From Gammaproteobacteria bacterium (GTDB lineage Bacteria > Pseudomonadota > Gammaproteobacteria > JAJDOJ01): a DNA stretch of 59,981 nucleotides. Of the stretch, positions 1 to 8,288 are shown one piece after another. Position numbers and translations under genes: made by a program. The notes beneath the pieces were generated by a model. The model was not told where the DNA came from. It ran no database searches and saw only the letters and a program-made list of their open reading frames with translations. The stretch is taken from positions 1 through 59,981 of the forward strand of contig JALSSO010000069.1 in the NCBI GenBank assembly GCA_026984215.1, given 5' to 3'. Positions within the stretch are counted from its first letter, which is position 1; every line of letters begins with the position of its first letter.

Positions 1-2
1 CG

Positions 3-482
3 CGCGGGCGGATCGTGTTGTTTGCGCCGCGCGGCTCACCATTGGATCCGGAACAGGGCTGCGCTGGGCTGGAGCGGTTGATCGAGCAGGGCCGTCTGCG
101 CCGCTTCGCCATCCCCAATCCGGACCATGCCCCCTACGGTCGGGCGGCCCGCGAGGCGCTGGAGCATTGCGGACTGTGGGAGCGAATCCAGCCCGCCTTG
201 ATCGTGGGCGAGAACGCCGCCCAGGCCGCCCGCTTCGCCGCCCAGCCCACGGCCCAGGGCGGTATCGTGCCGCTGTCGCTGGCGCGCATGCCGGCGATGC
301 AGGGGCGCGGGCGGTACTGGTCGATTCCTGAGGCCTGGCACGGGGTGTTGCGCCACGAAATGGTGCTGCTGCGGGGCGCTGGCGCCGCGGCGCGCGCCTT
401 TTTCGATCATCTCCGGACCGACGCGGCCCGCCGGGTCCTGGAAGCGGCGGGTTTCACCGTTGCGGGGGCCGCGGTTCCATGA
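3..482 (+). CDS. modA: Molybdate-binding periplasmic protein ModA (5'-truncated by window edge)
   Basis: C-terminal part of a periplasmic molybdate-binding protein that would deliver MoO4 to the ModB/ModC importer. The reading frame is open from base 3, so the signal peptide and N-terminal lobe lie outside the window; the GTG at 15 is probably internal. Visible ModA-like features are the IPNPDHAPYGRAAREAL segment, typical of the second lobe, and the YWSIPEAWH and GAAARAFFDHLRTDAARRVL segments near the C-terminus. modB starts about 40 bases downstream on the same strand, giving the classic modABC order. The family assignment rests on both sequence and neighbours. Confidence 0.9.
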   Translation, partial: RGRIVLFAPRGSPLDPEQGCAGLERLIEQGRLRRFAIPNPDHAPYGRAAREALEHCGLWERIQPALIVGENAAQAARFAAQPTAQGGIVPLSLARMPAMQGRGRYWSIPEAWHGVLRHEMVLLRGAGAAARAFFDHLRTDAARRVLEAAGFTVAGAAVP

Positions 483-523
483 CGCATTGTCCCCCGACTT
501 TGCCGGTGGGCCGGGGGTGAGCG

Positions 524-1216
524 GTGGACTGGTCCGCCTTCCGGGTTTCCATCGCTTTGGGGTTGTGGACCCTGCTGCTCTTGGTGCCTCCGTCCCTTTT
601 GCTCAGCCGCTGGCTGGCCTGGCGCCGGTTTCCGGGGCGAGCCCTGGTGGAGGCGGCGGTGGCCGTGCCGCTGGTGTTGCCGCCCACGGTGCTCGGCTTC
701 TACCTACTGGAGGGGGTCGGAGCGGATACCACACTGGGGCGGGCCTATCGCGCCGTTACGGGAGGGGAGCTGGTATTCAGCTTCGAGGGGCTGGTGCTGG
801 CCTCGGTGCTGTTCAATCTGCCGTTCGCGGTGCAGCCCATGCAGCGGGCCTTCGAGGCCGTTCCGCGGGGGGTGCGCGAGGCGGCCGTGACCTGTGGGCT
901 GTCGGCGTGGCGGGCGTTCTGGCGCGTGGAGCTGCCGCTGGCCTGGCCGGGCCTGCTCTCGGCGGTGGTACTGGTGTTCGCCCACACACTGGGCGAGTTC
1001 GGGGTGGTGTTGATGGTGGGCGGCAACATCCCGGGCGAGACCCGTACCCTGTCCATCGCCATCTATGATCGTGTGCAGGCCTTCGACGAGCCGGCGGCGG
1101 CGCGCATGTCCCTGTTCCTGTTGGTCGTGTCCGTGGCGGCCATCGCCGCGACCGTCCGCCTCGGGCGCGGGGCGTGGCGGGACGTGAGCCGGCGGGCGCG
1201 ACGGGGCGGCTCATGA
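524..1216 (+). CDS. modB: Molybdate ABC transporter permease ModB
   Basis: Inner-membrane permease of the molybdate importer, 230 residues, the usual ModB length. It starts at GTG 524 after a purine-rich stretch ending in GGGGGTGAGCG. It has about five hydrophobic segments: near the N-terminus (LGLWTLLLLVPPSLLL), around residues 40-65, 85-105, in the centre and at the C-terminus (SLFLLVVSVAAIAAT). The cytoplasmic EAA loop that docks onto the ATPase is visible as EAAVTCGLSAWRAFWRVELP. Its stop codon overlaps the modC start (ATGA), suggesting translational coupling. Confidence 0.93.
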   Translation: MDWSAFRVSIALGLWTLLLLVPPSLLLSRWLAWRRFPGRALVEAAVAVPLVLPPTVLGFYLLEGVGADTTLGRAYRAVTGGELVFSFEGLVLASVLFNLPFAVQPMQRAFEAVPRGVREAAVTCGLSAWRAFWRVELPLAWPGLLSAVVLVFAHTLGEFGVVLMVGGNIPGETRTLSIAIYDRVQAFDEPAAARMSLFLLVVSVAAIAATVRLGRGAWRDVSRRARRGGS

Positions 1217-2316
1217 GCGGCCTGCGCGCCCGCCTGCGCCAGGAACGTCCCATGCCGTTGGACGTGGCGTTCCACTGCCGGCCGGGCGAAGTGCTGGCCC
1301 TGGTGGGTCCCTCGGGCAGCGGCAAGTCGAGCATCCTTCGTGCGGTCGCTGGCCTCATGCCGCTGGCGCGCGGCCGGATCGAGTGTGACGGGGAGGTATG
1401 GCTGGACTCGCTCCACGGCCGCTTCCTGCCCGCTCGCAGGCGCCGGGTGGGCATGGTGTTCCAGGACTATGCCTTGTTTCCGCATCTCTCGGCGTTGGAC
1501 AACGTGGCCGAGGCACTCACGGATCGGCCGCGGGCACAACGCCGCGCGAGGGCCGGGGAGTGGCTGGAGCGCGTACACCTGAAGGGACTGGAGAGGCGTC
1601 GCCCGGCCGAGATGTCCGGTGGTCAGCGCCAGCGGGTGGCGCTGGCTCGGGCGCTGGCCCGCGAGCCCGCGGTGTTGCTGTTGGACGAACCCTTCTCTGC
1701 GGTGGACCGGGCCACACGGGAACGCCTGTATCTGGAGCTGGCCGAGCTGCGGCGCGAGCTGGCGATGCCGGTGGTGCTGGTGACCCATGACATGGGCGAG
1801 GCGGCGCTGCTGGCCGACCGGATGTACATCGTCCACGAAGGCCGGGGTCTGCAGGCCGGTTCGCCGGAGGAACTCCTGTTGCGCCCCGCATCGGCCCTGG
1901 TGGCGCGATTGGTGGGACATCGCAACCTGCATCCGGGGCGGATCCTGGGGCCCTCCGCCACGCCGGGCCGCGTGGTCGTGGACTGGCGGGGCATCCACCT
2001 GGAGGCCGCTGCCGCGTCCGGCATCCCCGGGCAGGGCGTGGACTGGCTCATCCCGGAAGGCGTCGTGCAGCTCATGCGCCGGCAGGGTCCCCCGAGGCGG
2101 CGTTGGGAGAACGTTCTGCCTGGGCGGGTGGCCGAGGCCGTGACCCTGGGCGACGCGGTCACCGCCTGCGTCCTCGTGCGGGACGAGCCGAGCCGGCGCA
2201 TCCGCATGCGCCTGAGTCTCCACGCCGCCCGCCGCAACCGCTTGGCAGCCGGCGAGCGGGTGGAGATCTCACTGCCCCCCGAGGCGATCCACGTCATGCC
2301 ATCGGGTGGGCGCTGA
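1213..2316 (+). CDS. modC: Molybdate ABC transporter ATP-binding protein ModC
   Basis: ATPase that powers molybdate import, 367 residues. Walker A (GPSGSGKS) is near residues 32-39, the Q-loop is FQDYALFPH, the ABC signature is SGGQRQR, Walker B is LLLDEPFSAVD and the H-loop is LVTHD. The last ~110 residues form a MOP/TOBE-type molybdate-sensing region, as in E. coli ModC. I chose the ATG at 1213, which overlaps the modB stop as ATGA; an in-frame upstream start would lie deep inside modB. It is the last gene of modABC and is followed by a convergent gene 15 bases away. Confidence 0.95.
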   Translation: MSGLRARLRQERPMPLDVAFHCRPGEVLALVGPSGSGKSSILRAVAGLMPLARGRIECDGEVWLDSLHGRFLPARRRRVGMVFQDYALFPHLSALDNVAEALTDRPRAQRRARAGEWLERVHLKGLERRRPAEMSGGQRQRVALARALAREPAVLLLDEPFSAVDRATRERLYLELAELRRELAMPVVLVTHDMGEAALLADRMYIVHEGRGLQAGSPEELLLRPASALVARLVGHRNLHPGRILGPSATPGRVVVDWRGIHLEAAAASGIPGQGVDWLIPEGVVQLMRRQGPPRRRWENVLPGRVAEAVTLGDAVTACVLVRDEPSRRIRMRLSLHAARRNRLAAGERVEISLPPEAIHVMPSGGR

Positions 2317-2330
2317 GTGGGCGGCGCGTT

Positions 2331-3239
2331 TCAGCGCAAGGTGCTCGCGGGGATCGTCTGAGCGGCCCCCAGGCCGGGAGACTGGATCACGGTGTACACT
2401 CCCATGCCGTTGCCGTCTCCATCGGTGTCGGTGTAATTCCCCAGATCGTCGTCGGGCACGGCGAACACGAGCACGCCATTGGTGAAACCCGGAGGAAGTC
2501 CGCTCAGCGTGCCGACGTCGACGATGTTCAGGTGGGGGTTGGAGAGCGGCAGGTCGAGGTAGGCGATGGAGCCGTCGTGATGGGTGATCTCGGCGGCATA
2601 CGTCCCGGCGATGTCCTCGGCGGACCAGACCACCAGCCGGGTGCTGTCGTCCCCGCCCACCGAATAGCGGACATAGAAACCATTGAGATCGTCCGCACCG
2701 GGCTCGTCACGGACGCCGCTGTGCAGGGTGGTGAGTTGAGTGGGCGACAGGGTTTCGAGGTCGGGAATCTGTCCCGAACCGATGTCGAAGGTGTTGAACG
2801 GCCAGGTGGGCAGGTAGGCCGCGTCGTGATCGGCCAGGTCGACGTGGAACGCCTCCGCCATCAGGCAATGACTGTCGGCAGAGTTCAATTTTCCATCGCC
2901 ATTCTCGTCGGCCACGAATATCAGCGTGCCGAACACGTCCTGCGTCGCTGGCGCGAGTTCCTGGGCCAGCACGAACGGATAGGTTTGTGCTTGCCCCAAG
3001 GTGATCCGGCCTCTAGCCCGAACCGTGTCGTTGGTATCGGCGAAGGCCCAGAATACATTGAGCGCGTTGCATAGGTTGGTGACTCCCACGGCGCTGGTGT
3101 CCGCGTTGCCCGACTGGTAAACACCAGGAACCACGATGCCCTGGCCGAGGGCGCCAACATGGACGGGATTGTAGGGGGTGGCACCGGTGGTGCCGACTGC
3201 AAACAGGGCCAGAGTCGCCAAAACGAGTTTGCCTGGCAT
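2331..3239 (-). CDS. Secreted hypothetical protein with an EF-hand/dockerin-like calcium loop
   Basis: I do not recognise the family. The 302-residue protein begins with a signal peptide (MPGKLVLATLALFAVGTTGA, cleavage near residue 20). Residues 111-122 (DENGDGKLNSAD) match the 12-residue EF-hand/dockerin calcium loop with acidic residues at positions 1, 5 and 12. A second Asp-rich stretch (DTDGDGNG) lies near the C-terminus. Cys57 and Cys125 are the only obvious cysteines and could form a disulfide. The ATG at 3239 is chosen because AAGGGAGGA lies 8 bases upstream; the frame is open further 5' but lacks such a site. It is convergent with modC and has no obvious partner. Confidence 0.75.
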   Translation of the reverse strand: MPGKLVLATLALFAVGTTGATPYNPVHVGALGQGIVVPGVYQSGNADTSAVGVTNLCNALNVFWAFADTNDTVRARGRITLGQAQTYPFVLAQELAPATQDVFGTLIFVADENGDGKLNSADSHCLMAEAFHVDLADHDAAYLPTWPFNTFDIGSGQIPDLETLSPTQLTTLHSGVRDEPGADDLNGFYVRYSVGGDDSTRLVVWSAEDIAGTYAAEITHHDGSIAYLDLPLSNPHLNIVDVGTLSGLPPGFTNGVLVFAVPDDDLGNYTDTDGDGNGMGVYTVIQSPGLGAAQTIPASTLR

Positions 3240-3641
3240 GATGCGTTTCCTCCCTTTTCCGATGATCGTGCCGCCCGCTGGGGGATTACCGGATTCGTGT
3301 AATCGTTCCACTTCCGGATTTCAGTGAACCCGTGCAGAGTTTCCGCGATTCACCGGCCCGGGGAGGTGTCTGCCCTGGCCCGGCTGGGTCCACTGCGTGA
3401 CGCAGCGCGACGGCCGGTCGGTTCCTGCAGGCACGCGTGTTTGCGGGACGAACCGGCGCTCATGCCGCAACGCCGGTCCCGTCACTGTCCGCGCCGGGCC
3501 GCCCCGCCATGGTGGGACAGAGCGCCCGCGGCAGGATCGGCGGCCGGATGCGTCGGTTCATCCGTCGGGGTGGCGGCTCCGGCCCGTTCGTGTGGCATGC
3601 TGGGTCCGGAAGACCGGATTGTCCGTGGGCGGGGCATCGTG
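3240..3641. other. Intergenic region, about 400 bp, no gene recognised
   Basis: This stretch separates the divergent secreted EF-hand protein (minus) and the HEPN protein (plus). Open frames cross it, but their translations are Arg/Pro/Ala-rich, show no family features and lack ribosome sites, so I treat them as GC-rich artefacts. The minus-strand ribosome site of the secreted protein lies at its left end. I see no convincing promoter, repeat or structured RNA in the rest. Confidence 0.5.
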
Positions 3642-4358
3642 ATGATGGATGTGGCCGGTTGGGCCGTTTTGGAGCGCAGGTACCTGGGCGTGCGCGATCG
3701 CATGCCACAGGGGCTCGCGCTGCGCGTGCACCGGGCATTGAGCTGGCTCGGCCGCGCCGAGCGGGAGCGCGAAGATCCCGACGCGCGCTTCATTTTCCTG
3801 TGGATCGCGCTCAACGCCGCCTATGCGCAAGTGCTGCCAGACACGTTCCGCCTGGCCGAGACGCGCCTGCTCTACCGCTTCCTCGAACGACTGCAACGCC
3901 ACGACCGGGAACGGTTGCTCTACGGCATCGTGTGGGACGAGTTCTCTGGACCGATCCGTCTCTTGCTCGAGAACCCCTATGTGTTCCGGCCGTTCTGGGA
4001 CTGGCAGAGGGGGCGGATCACGCAGGGCGAGTGGGAGCGCCGCTTCCGGCGCAGCCGCGCCGCCGCGCTGCGCGCTCTGGGCCGGATGGACACCACCCGG
4101 GTGCTGATGGAGATCTTCGAGCGTCTGTACGTGCTGCGCAACCAGCTCTTCCATGGCAACGCCACCTGGAACGGGCGACGCAACCGGGAACCGATCGAGC
4201 AGGGGGCGCAGGTCCTCGGGCGCCTGGTTCCCGCGATCCTGTCGATCCTGCTGGAATGCAGGGGACAGGGCTGGGGTGAGGCCCGCTATCCGCCTGTGAT
4301 TGCCGTGCGTGAGGCACCCGCGCAGGGGAGGGCGAGGTGCGTCCCGCAAGGCCCCTAG
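3642..4358 (+). CDS. HEPN-domain protein, possible RNase or RNA-binding protein
   Basis: All-helical 238-residue protein. Residues 166-171 read RNQLFH, the R-x4-6-H motif of HEPN nucleases, here in an ApeA-like 'LRNQLFHG' context. The first half has amphipathic helices including an IFLWIALNAAYAQ core. HEPN proteins are often the toxin of a HEPN/MNT pair or part of abortive-infection systems, but no nucleotidyltransferase antitoxin lies next to it. The start is uncertain: ATG 3642, ATG 3645 and GTG 3639 are adjacent, with only weak GGGGC upstream. The frame stays open to 3324, but that stretch looks non-coding. Its TAG stop overlaps the stop of the convergent DUF72 gene. Confidence 0.65.
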   Translation: MMDVAGWAVLERRYLGVRDRMPQGLALRVHRALSWLGRAEREREDPDARFIFLWIALNAAYAQVLPDTFRLAETRLLYRFLERLQRHDRERLLYGIVWDEFSGPIRLLLENPYVFRPFWDWQRGRITQGEWERRFRRSRAAALRALGRMDTTRVLMEIFERLYVLRNQLFHGNATWNGRRNREPIEQGAQVLGRLVPAILSILLECRGQGWGEARYPPVIAVREAPAQGRARCVPQGP

Positions 4359-5107
4359 GGATCGCCTGGGGGCCCATGGCGCACGAGCTCCCGGAACCGA
4401 CGTGCGTCTGCCGCCATGGCATCGTTGTTGAACAGCACCCGATAACGGCCCGGCTCCTGGCAGAGCGAGTACAGCCGGGCGAGGTCGGTGTCGGTGTAGC
4501 GATAGCGATAGTGATAGGCCGGGCGCCCGTGGAGCCGGAAATAGCGTGGGCCGTCTCCGACCGGCCGGCGGAGCAACGGGTCAACCGCGTGGATGAGATC
4601 CAAGGTCCGAACCAGCGGCGCCAGGATCGCGTCGGTCCATGCCTGGCCGCGGGGTTCGAAGGCCAGCAGCAGGCCGGCCCGGTCGATGGCGGCGAAAAAG
4701 CGCCGCAGGTTGTCGAGATGCTCCGGCGTGGGACGGAAACTGGCGGGGGTCTGGAACAGGACCGCTTCCGCCCGAAGTTCCCGGGCGATCCTGAGGGTGC
4801 GGTCCCAGGCCATGCGGGTCACCTCGTTCCATTGGAAGCCGCCGCAGCGCTGGCGTTCCTCCGCACTCAAAGGTGTCCGCAATCGGCGATAGGTGGGACT
4901 GGAGGCCGGATGCGTAATGAGTTGCCACGCCTTGAGCGTGAAGAGGAAACATGACGGGGCCTGCTCCCGCCAGCGGGCGGCCGTGGTTGGGCGTGGCGGC
5001 TCGTAGAAGGTCTGCTGGATCTCCACCAGATCCAGCTCGGCGAAGGCGCGTTGCTGACGCCCCCCGAATCCGCAGGTGCCTACCAGGATTTCGCGGCTCG
5101 CGACCAT
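4355..5107 (-). CDS. DUF72 (YecE-like) family protein
   Basis: 250-residue protein of the DUF72 family, a TIM-barrel-like fold found widely in bacteria and archaea with no established activity. Family hallmarks are the N-terminal VGTCGFGG, the LVEIQQTFYEPP strand (usually 'VEvnsTFY'), the FLFTLKAWQLITH segment, LLFQTPASFRPT, LLAFEPRG and the C-terminal YFRLHGR...YHYRY...YVLFNN-type pattern. It starts at ATG 5107. The stop TAG at 4357-4355 sits inside the CTAG shared with the convergent HEPN gene. It is divergent from shc with about 45 bases between the starts. Confidence 0.85.
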   Translation of the reverse strand: MVASREILVGTCGFGGRQQRAFAELDLVEIQQTFYEPPRPTTAARWREQAPSCFLFTLKAWQLITHPASSPTYRRLRTPLSAEERQRCGGFQWNEVTRMAWDRTLRIARELRAEAVLFQTPASFRPTPEHLDNLRRFFAAIDRAGLLLAFEPRGQAWTDAILAPLVRTLDLIHAVDPLLRRPVGDGPRYFRLHGRPAYHYRYRYTDTDLARLYSLCQEPGRYRVLFNNDAMAADARRFRELVRHGPPGDP

Positions 5108-5152
5108 CTATACTGATCCGCCATCGAACCGGACTATGGGTGGGAAGAGGCC

Positions 5153-7201
5153 ATGCGCGGGAATGCGGCAGGCGATGCGGACACCACGGCGTATCGGTAC
5201 CCGCATGCGCGGGAGGATGCGTCCCGGGAGAGACTCGACCGCGTCATCGGCGCGGCCGTGGACTGGTTTCTGGCGCAGCAGTCGCCGGAGGGTTTCTGGG
5301 TGGGGATGCTGGAGTCCAATGCCACCATGGAGGCCGAGTGGCTGCTGGCCTTTCATTTTATGGCCTATCCCTATCCCCACGTGAAGGGCCTGGTCCGAGG
5401 GATTCTGGAACGGCAGCGCGAGGACGGGGCCTGGGAGACCTATTACGACGCCCCGGCCGGAGACATGAATGCCACGGTGGAGTGCTATGCCGCGCTGCGC
5501 ATGGTGGGCATGCCCCGGGAGGCCGCGCCGTTGCGTCGGGCCCGGGAATGGATTCTCGGCCACGGGGGGCTCGGTCGCACCCGGGTGTTCACCCGGTACT
5601 GGCTGGCGCTCATCGGGGAATGGCCGTGGCGGCACACCCCCAACATCCCCCCGGAGATCATCCGTCTTCCTTTGTGGATGCCCTTCAACATCTATCACTT
5701 CGCCCAGTGGGCGCGGGCCACGATGATGCCCATCGCCCTGCTGTCGGCCTCGCGCCCGGTACGGCCGTTGCCTCCGGAGCGGCGCCTGGACGAACTCTTC
5801 GCCCACGGGCGGGAGCGTTTCGATTTCCAGCTGCCGCGCAAGGGGAGGCCATGGTCCTGGGAGCGTTTCTTCCTCGCCGCAGACCGGGTGCTGCACGGGC
5901 TGCAGGAACGAGGCTGGACCCCCGGGCGGCGGCGCAGCGTGGCGCAGGTGATCGAATGGATCGTGCGGCATCAGGATGCCGACGGCGCCTGGGGTGGCAT
6001 TCAGCCACCGTGGATCTACGGCCTCATGGCCCTGTACGACGCGGGCTACCCTCTGAGCCATCCGGTGCTGCAAAAGGGGCTCGGCGCGCTGGAGGCCCAT
6101 TGGTCCTACGAACGCGGGGGCGCCCGTTACATCCAGGCCAGCGAGTCGCCGGTCTGGGACACGTTGTTGGGCCTGTTGGCCCTGGACGACGCGGGGATGC
6201 TGGAGCGCGATCCGGTGGCCGTGGAGCGGGCAGTGGACTGGATTCTGGACCACGAGGTCCGTTTCCGGGGGGACTGGTCCGTGAAGCTGCCCGACGTGGA
6301 ACCGGGCGGCTGGGCCTTCGAGCGGGCCAATCTGCATTATCCCGACGTGGACGACACGGCCGTGGCGCTCATCGTGCTGGCCCGGCTGCGCCATCGCCAC
6401 CGGGATCCCGCCCGGATCGACGCGGCCCTGGAGCGGGCACGCAACTGGGTCCTGGCCATGCAGAGCCGCAACGGAGGCTGGGCGGCCTTCGACAAGGACA
6501 ACGACCGCAGGATCCTGACGCGGATCCCGTTCTCGGATTTCGGCGAGACACTGGACCCGCCCAGTGTGGACGTCACCGCCCACGTGTTGGAAGGGCTGGC
6601 CGCCCTGGGCATGACCCGCGAGCATCCGGCGGTGCGGCGGGCCCTGGCGTTCATTCGTCGTGAGCAGGAGCCGGATGGAAGCTGGTTCGGGCGCTGGGGG
6701 GTGAATCACCTCTACGGCACCGCCGCCGTGCTGCCGGCCCTGGCGGCCCTCGGTGTGGACATGTCCGAGCCCTGGGTGCGCCGGGCGGCGGACTGGGTGG
6801 CCTCCGTGCAGAACGAGGACGGCGGGTGGGGAGAGACCTGTGCCTCGTACATGGATCCGGCGCTGCGCGGGCGGGGGGTGAGCACCGCATCCCAGACGGC
6901 CTGGGCGCTGATGGCGTTGCTGGCCGCCGGGCCGTCGCGCTACGCGGCCCCGATCCGCGCGGGGGTCCATTTTCTCATGGATGCCCAGATCGGCGGGACT
7001 TGGGAAGAGCCGCACTACACCGGGACAGGATTTCCCGGCTATGGCGTCGGCGAGCGGGTGGATCTCTTCCACGCCGACCCCAGCTCGTTCGAGCAGGGCC
7101 GGGAACTGTCGCGCGGGTTCATGATCAACTACAACCTCTACCGGCACTATTTCCCGCTCATGGCGCTGGGCCGTGCGCGGCGCGCCCTGGGCGGGCCTTG
7201 A
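5153..7201 (+). CDS. shc: Squalene-hopene cyclase
   Basis: Cyclises squalene to hopene/hopanol, the first committed step of hopanoid membrane lipids; a monotopic inner-membrane enzyme. At 682 residues it is slightly longer than the usual ~630-660. The catalytic acid motif is D398-V-D400-D401-T. Many QW repeats are visible (QQSPEGFW, QNEDGGWGE, QSRNGGWAAFD, QEPDGSWFGRWGVNHLYGT). The C-terminal GTGFPGYGVGERVDL and FMINYNLYRHYFP blocks are typical of Shc. The start at ATG 5153 has GGGAAGAGG just upstream. It is separated from the other hopanoid genes (10.2-14.4 kb), so the pathway is split within this window. Confidence 0.96.
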   Translation: MRGNAAGDADTTAYRYPHAREDASRERLDRVIGAAVDWFLAQQSPEGFWVGMLESNATMEAEWLLAFHFMAYPYPHVKGLVRGILERQREDGAWETYYDAPAGDMNATVECYAALRMVGMPREAAPLRRAREWILGHGGLGRTRVFTRYWLALIGEWPWRHTPNIPPEIIRLPLWMPFNIYHFAQWARATMMPIALLSASRPVRPLPPERRLDELFAHGRERFDFQLPRKGRPWSWERFFLAADRVLHGLQERGWTPGRRRSVAQVIEWIVRHQDADGAWGGIQPPWIYGLMALYDAGYPLSHPVLQKGLGALEAHWSYERGGARYIQASESPVWDTLLGLLALDDAGMLERDPVAVERAVDWILDHEVRFRGDWSVKLPDVEPGGWAFERANLHYPDVDDTAVALIVLARLRHRHRDPARIDAALERARNWVLAMQSRNGGWAAFDKDNDRRILTRIPFSDFGETLDPPSVDVTAHVLEGLAALGMTREHPAVRRALAFIRREQEPDGSWFGRWGVNHLYGTAAVLPALAALGVDMSEPWVRRAADWVASVQNEDGGWGETCASYMDPALRGRGVSTASQTAWALMALLAAGPSRYAAPIRAGVHFLMDAQIGGTWEEPHYTGTGFPGYGVGERVDLFHADPSSFEQGRELSRGFMINYNLYRHYFPLMALGRARRALGGP

Positions 7202-7319
7202 AGGCCCGGCCGGACGCTCCGCGGATGCCCGTCGGATCACAGGGGCGGGGGCTGACGTGCTTTCCTGGAGTCGCCTTTCGCCGCCCCGCGCCCCTCCGCT
7301 CGGGGACCTCGGCCGTGGA

Positions 7320-8066
7320 TCAGGGGTTGGCCAGGCGCTCCAGGCGTTCCAGATCCACCCGGTGGCGCCCCGGCGCGGCCCGCTCGATGACACCTCGCCG
7401 GCGCAGGTCGGCGATCACGCGGCTGGCGGTCTCGGTGGTGATGCCGAGCATGGCGCCCACGTCTTCGCGCGAGGGGATGAACAACGATTCCGGGTCCGAG
7501 TATTCGGCGAGCTTGAGCAGCAGGTGCGCCACCCGCTGCTTGGCCGGCCCCGTGGAGAGCTCGGTCACCCAAGTGTCCGCCTCGGCCACGGCGCGTTGCC
7601 AACGTTGCATGAGCTGGCTGTGCAGGCGCGGGGTGTGGGCGCTCAGGTTCTGGATGGTGGAGACCGGAATGCGGCAGGCCACGGCGTGATCTAGCACCAC
7701 GGCGTGGTGCTGGTAGGGTTCGCCGAGCGTGGCCTCCAGGCCCGCCACGTCGCCCTGGCGCAGCAGGCGTACGATACGTTGGGTCCCGTCCGGCAGATAG
7801 CGCACCAGCTTGACCAACCCCTCGCGCAACGTGTACACGTGGCGGCCAGTGACATCGGCCTGATAAAGCTTCTCACCGGCTCCAAGCTCGACTTCGTCGA
7901 TGGGGTCGTGGATCAGGGCGAAGTCCTCCCGGCGCAGTTCGGAGAACAGCACGAGGTGGCGGATGCCGCAGGAGCGGCACTGTGGCGGGCCCTGCCAGGC
8001 CTGTTCGATCCGCGTGGGTTTCAAGGGGGCCGGCGCCTCAGTCTGGGAAATGGGATAGGTGTTCAA
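7320..8066 (-). CDS. FNR/CRP-family transcriptional regulator with only three of four FNR cysteines
   Basis: Anaerobic-type regulator: N-terminal cysteine region, cyclic-nucleotide-binding-like beta roll (residues ~55-140), dimer helix and HTH. The recognition helix has E212-T-A-S215-R216, the E-xx-SR set that reads the TTGAT half-site in FNR. FNR ligates its oxygen-sensing [4Fe-4S] cluster with four cysteines. Here C30, C33 and C131 match FNR C20, C23 and C122, but the C29 position is Val39. I chose the TTG at 8066, because in-frame starts further upstream (to 8243) fall inside the terminator and 3' region of another gene, while an extended -10 lies just upstream. From this start the protein has 248 residues. 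The start is still uncertain. Confidence 0.8.
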   Translation of the reverse strand: MNTYPISQTEAPAPLKPTRIEQAWQGPPQCRSCGIRHLVLFSELRREDFALIHDPIDEVELGAGEKLYQADVTGRHVYTLREGLVKLVRYLPDGTQRIVRLLRQGDVAGLEATLGEPYQHHAVVLDHAVACRIPVSTIQNLSAHTPRLHSQLMQRWQRAVAEADTWVTELSTGPAKQRVAHLLLKLAEYSDPESLFIPSREDVGAMLGITTETASRVIADLRRRGVIERAAPGRHRVDLERLERLANP

Positions 8067-8097
8067 CGTTGGATACCACTCGTAGAATTTGTTGTTG

Positions 8098-8106
8098 AAG
8101 ATACCA
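8098..8106 (-). promoter_or_regulatory. Extended -10 promoter candidate for the FNR-type regulator
   Basis: The minus strand reads TGG-TATCTT here, an extended -10 element placed about 32 bases before the TTG start at 8066. No good -35 is visible. A perfect 10-base palindrome, TTCGTACGAA, lies just upstream at 8118-8127 and could be an operator. The placement supports a start downstream of the terminator at 8155-8198. Confidence 0.35.
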
Positions 8107-8154
8107 GATGGGTGCCTTTCGTACGAAGAACCACGTACCAGGTTCGGGCACACC

Positions 8155-8198
8155 AAAAAGGGCGGAACCCGACCCCTTCGGGAGTCAGACTCCGCCCT
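8155..8198 (-). terminator. Rho-independent terminator of the 40-residue membrane-protein transcript
   Basis: On the minus strand, AGGGCGGA (8198-8191) pairs with TCCGCCCT (8166-8159) and is followed by a T run ending at 8155. The loop contains a second stem (GACTCCC-gaa-GGGGTC). This is a long, strong hairpin with a U tract. It ends the transcript coming from 8411 and lies between that gene and the regulator. Confidence 0.75.
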
Positions 8199-8222
8199 CG
8201 TCCCCTCAGGAGACATTCCAGA

Positions 8223-8286
8223 CCGCTGAACGCCAGCGGCCATCTCCCCGGAGGCGGAGCATGCCGTGAGGCACGACCCCGCCTCC
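8223..8286 (-). ncRNA. Structured 3' untranslated region, two further hairpins
   Basis: Between the stop codon at 8289 and the terminator at 8198 there are two more perfect stems: CCGCTG-N5-CAGCGG (8223-8239) and GGAGGCGG-N21-CCGCCTCC (8250-8286). Together with the terminator they make roughly 130 bases of stable structure. That is unusual for a plain 3' tail of a 40-codon gene, so it could be a small RNA released from the transcript. Structure is seen directly; the RNA function is inferred. Confidence 0.4.
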
Positions 8287-8288
8287 GC

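Noticed and set aside
5108-7393. 761-codon open frame antisense to shc
   Set aside because: The translation is low-complexity and has no recognisable domain, while the plus strand has clear Shc motifs in order.
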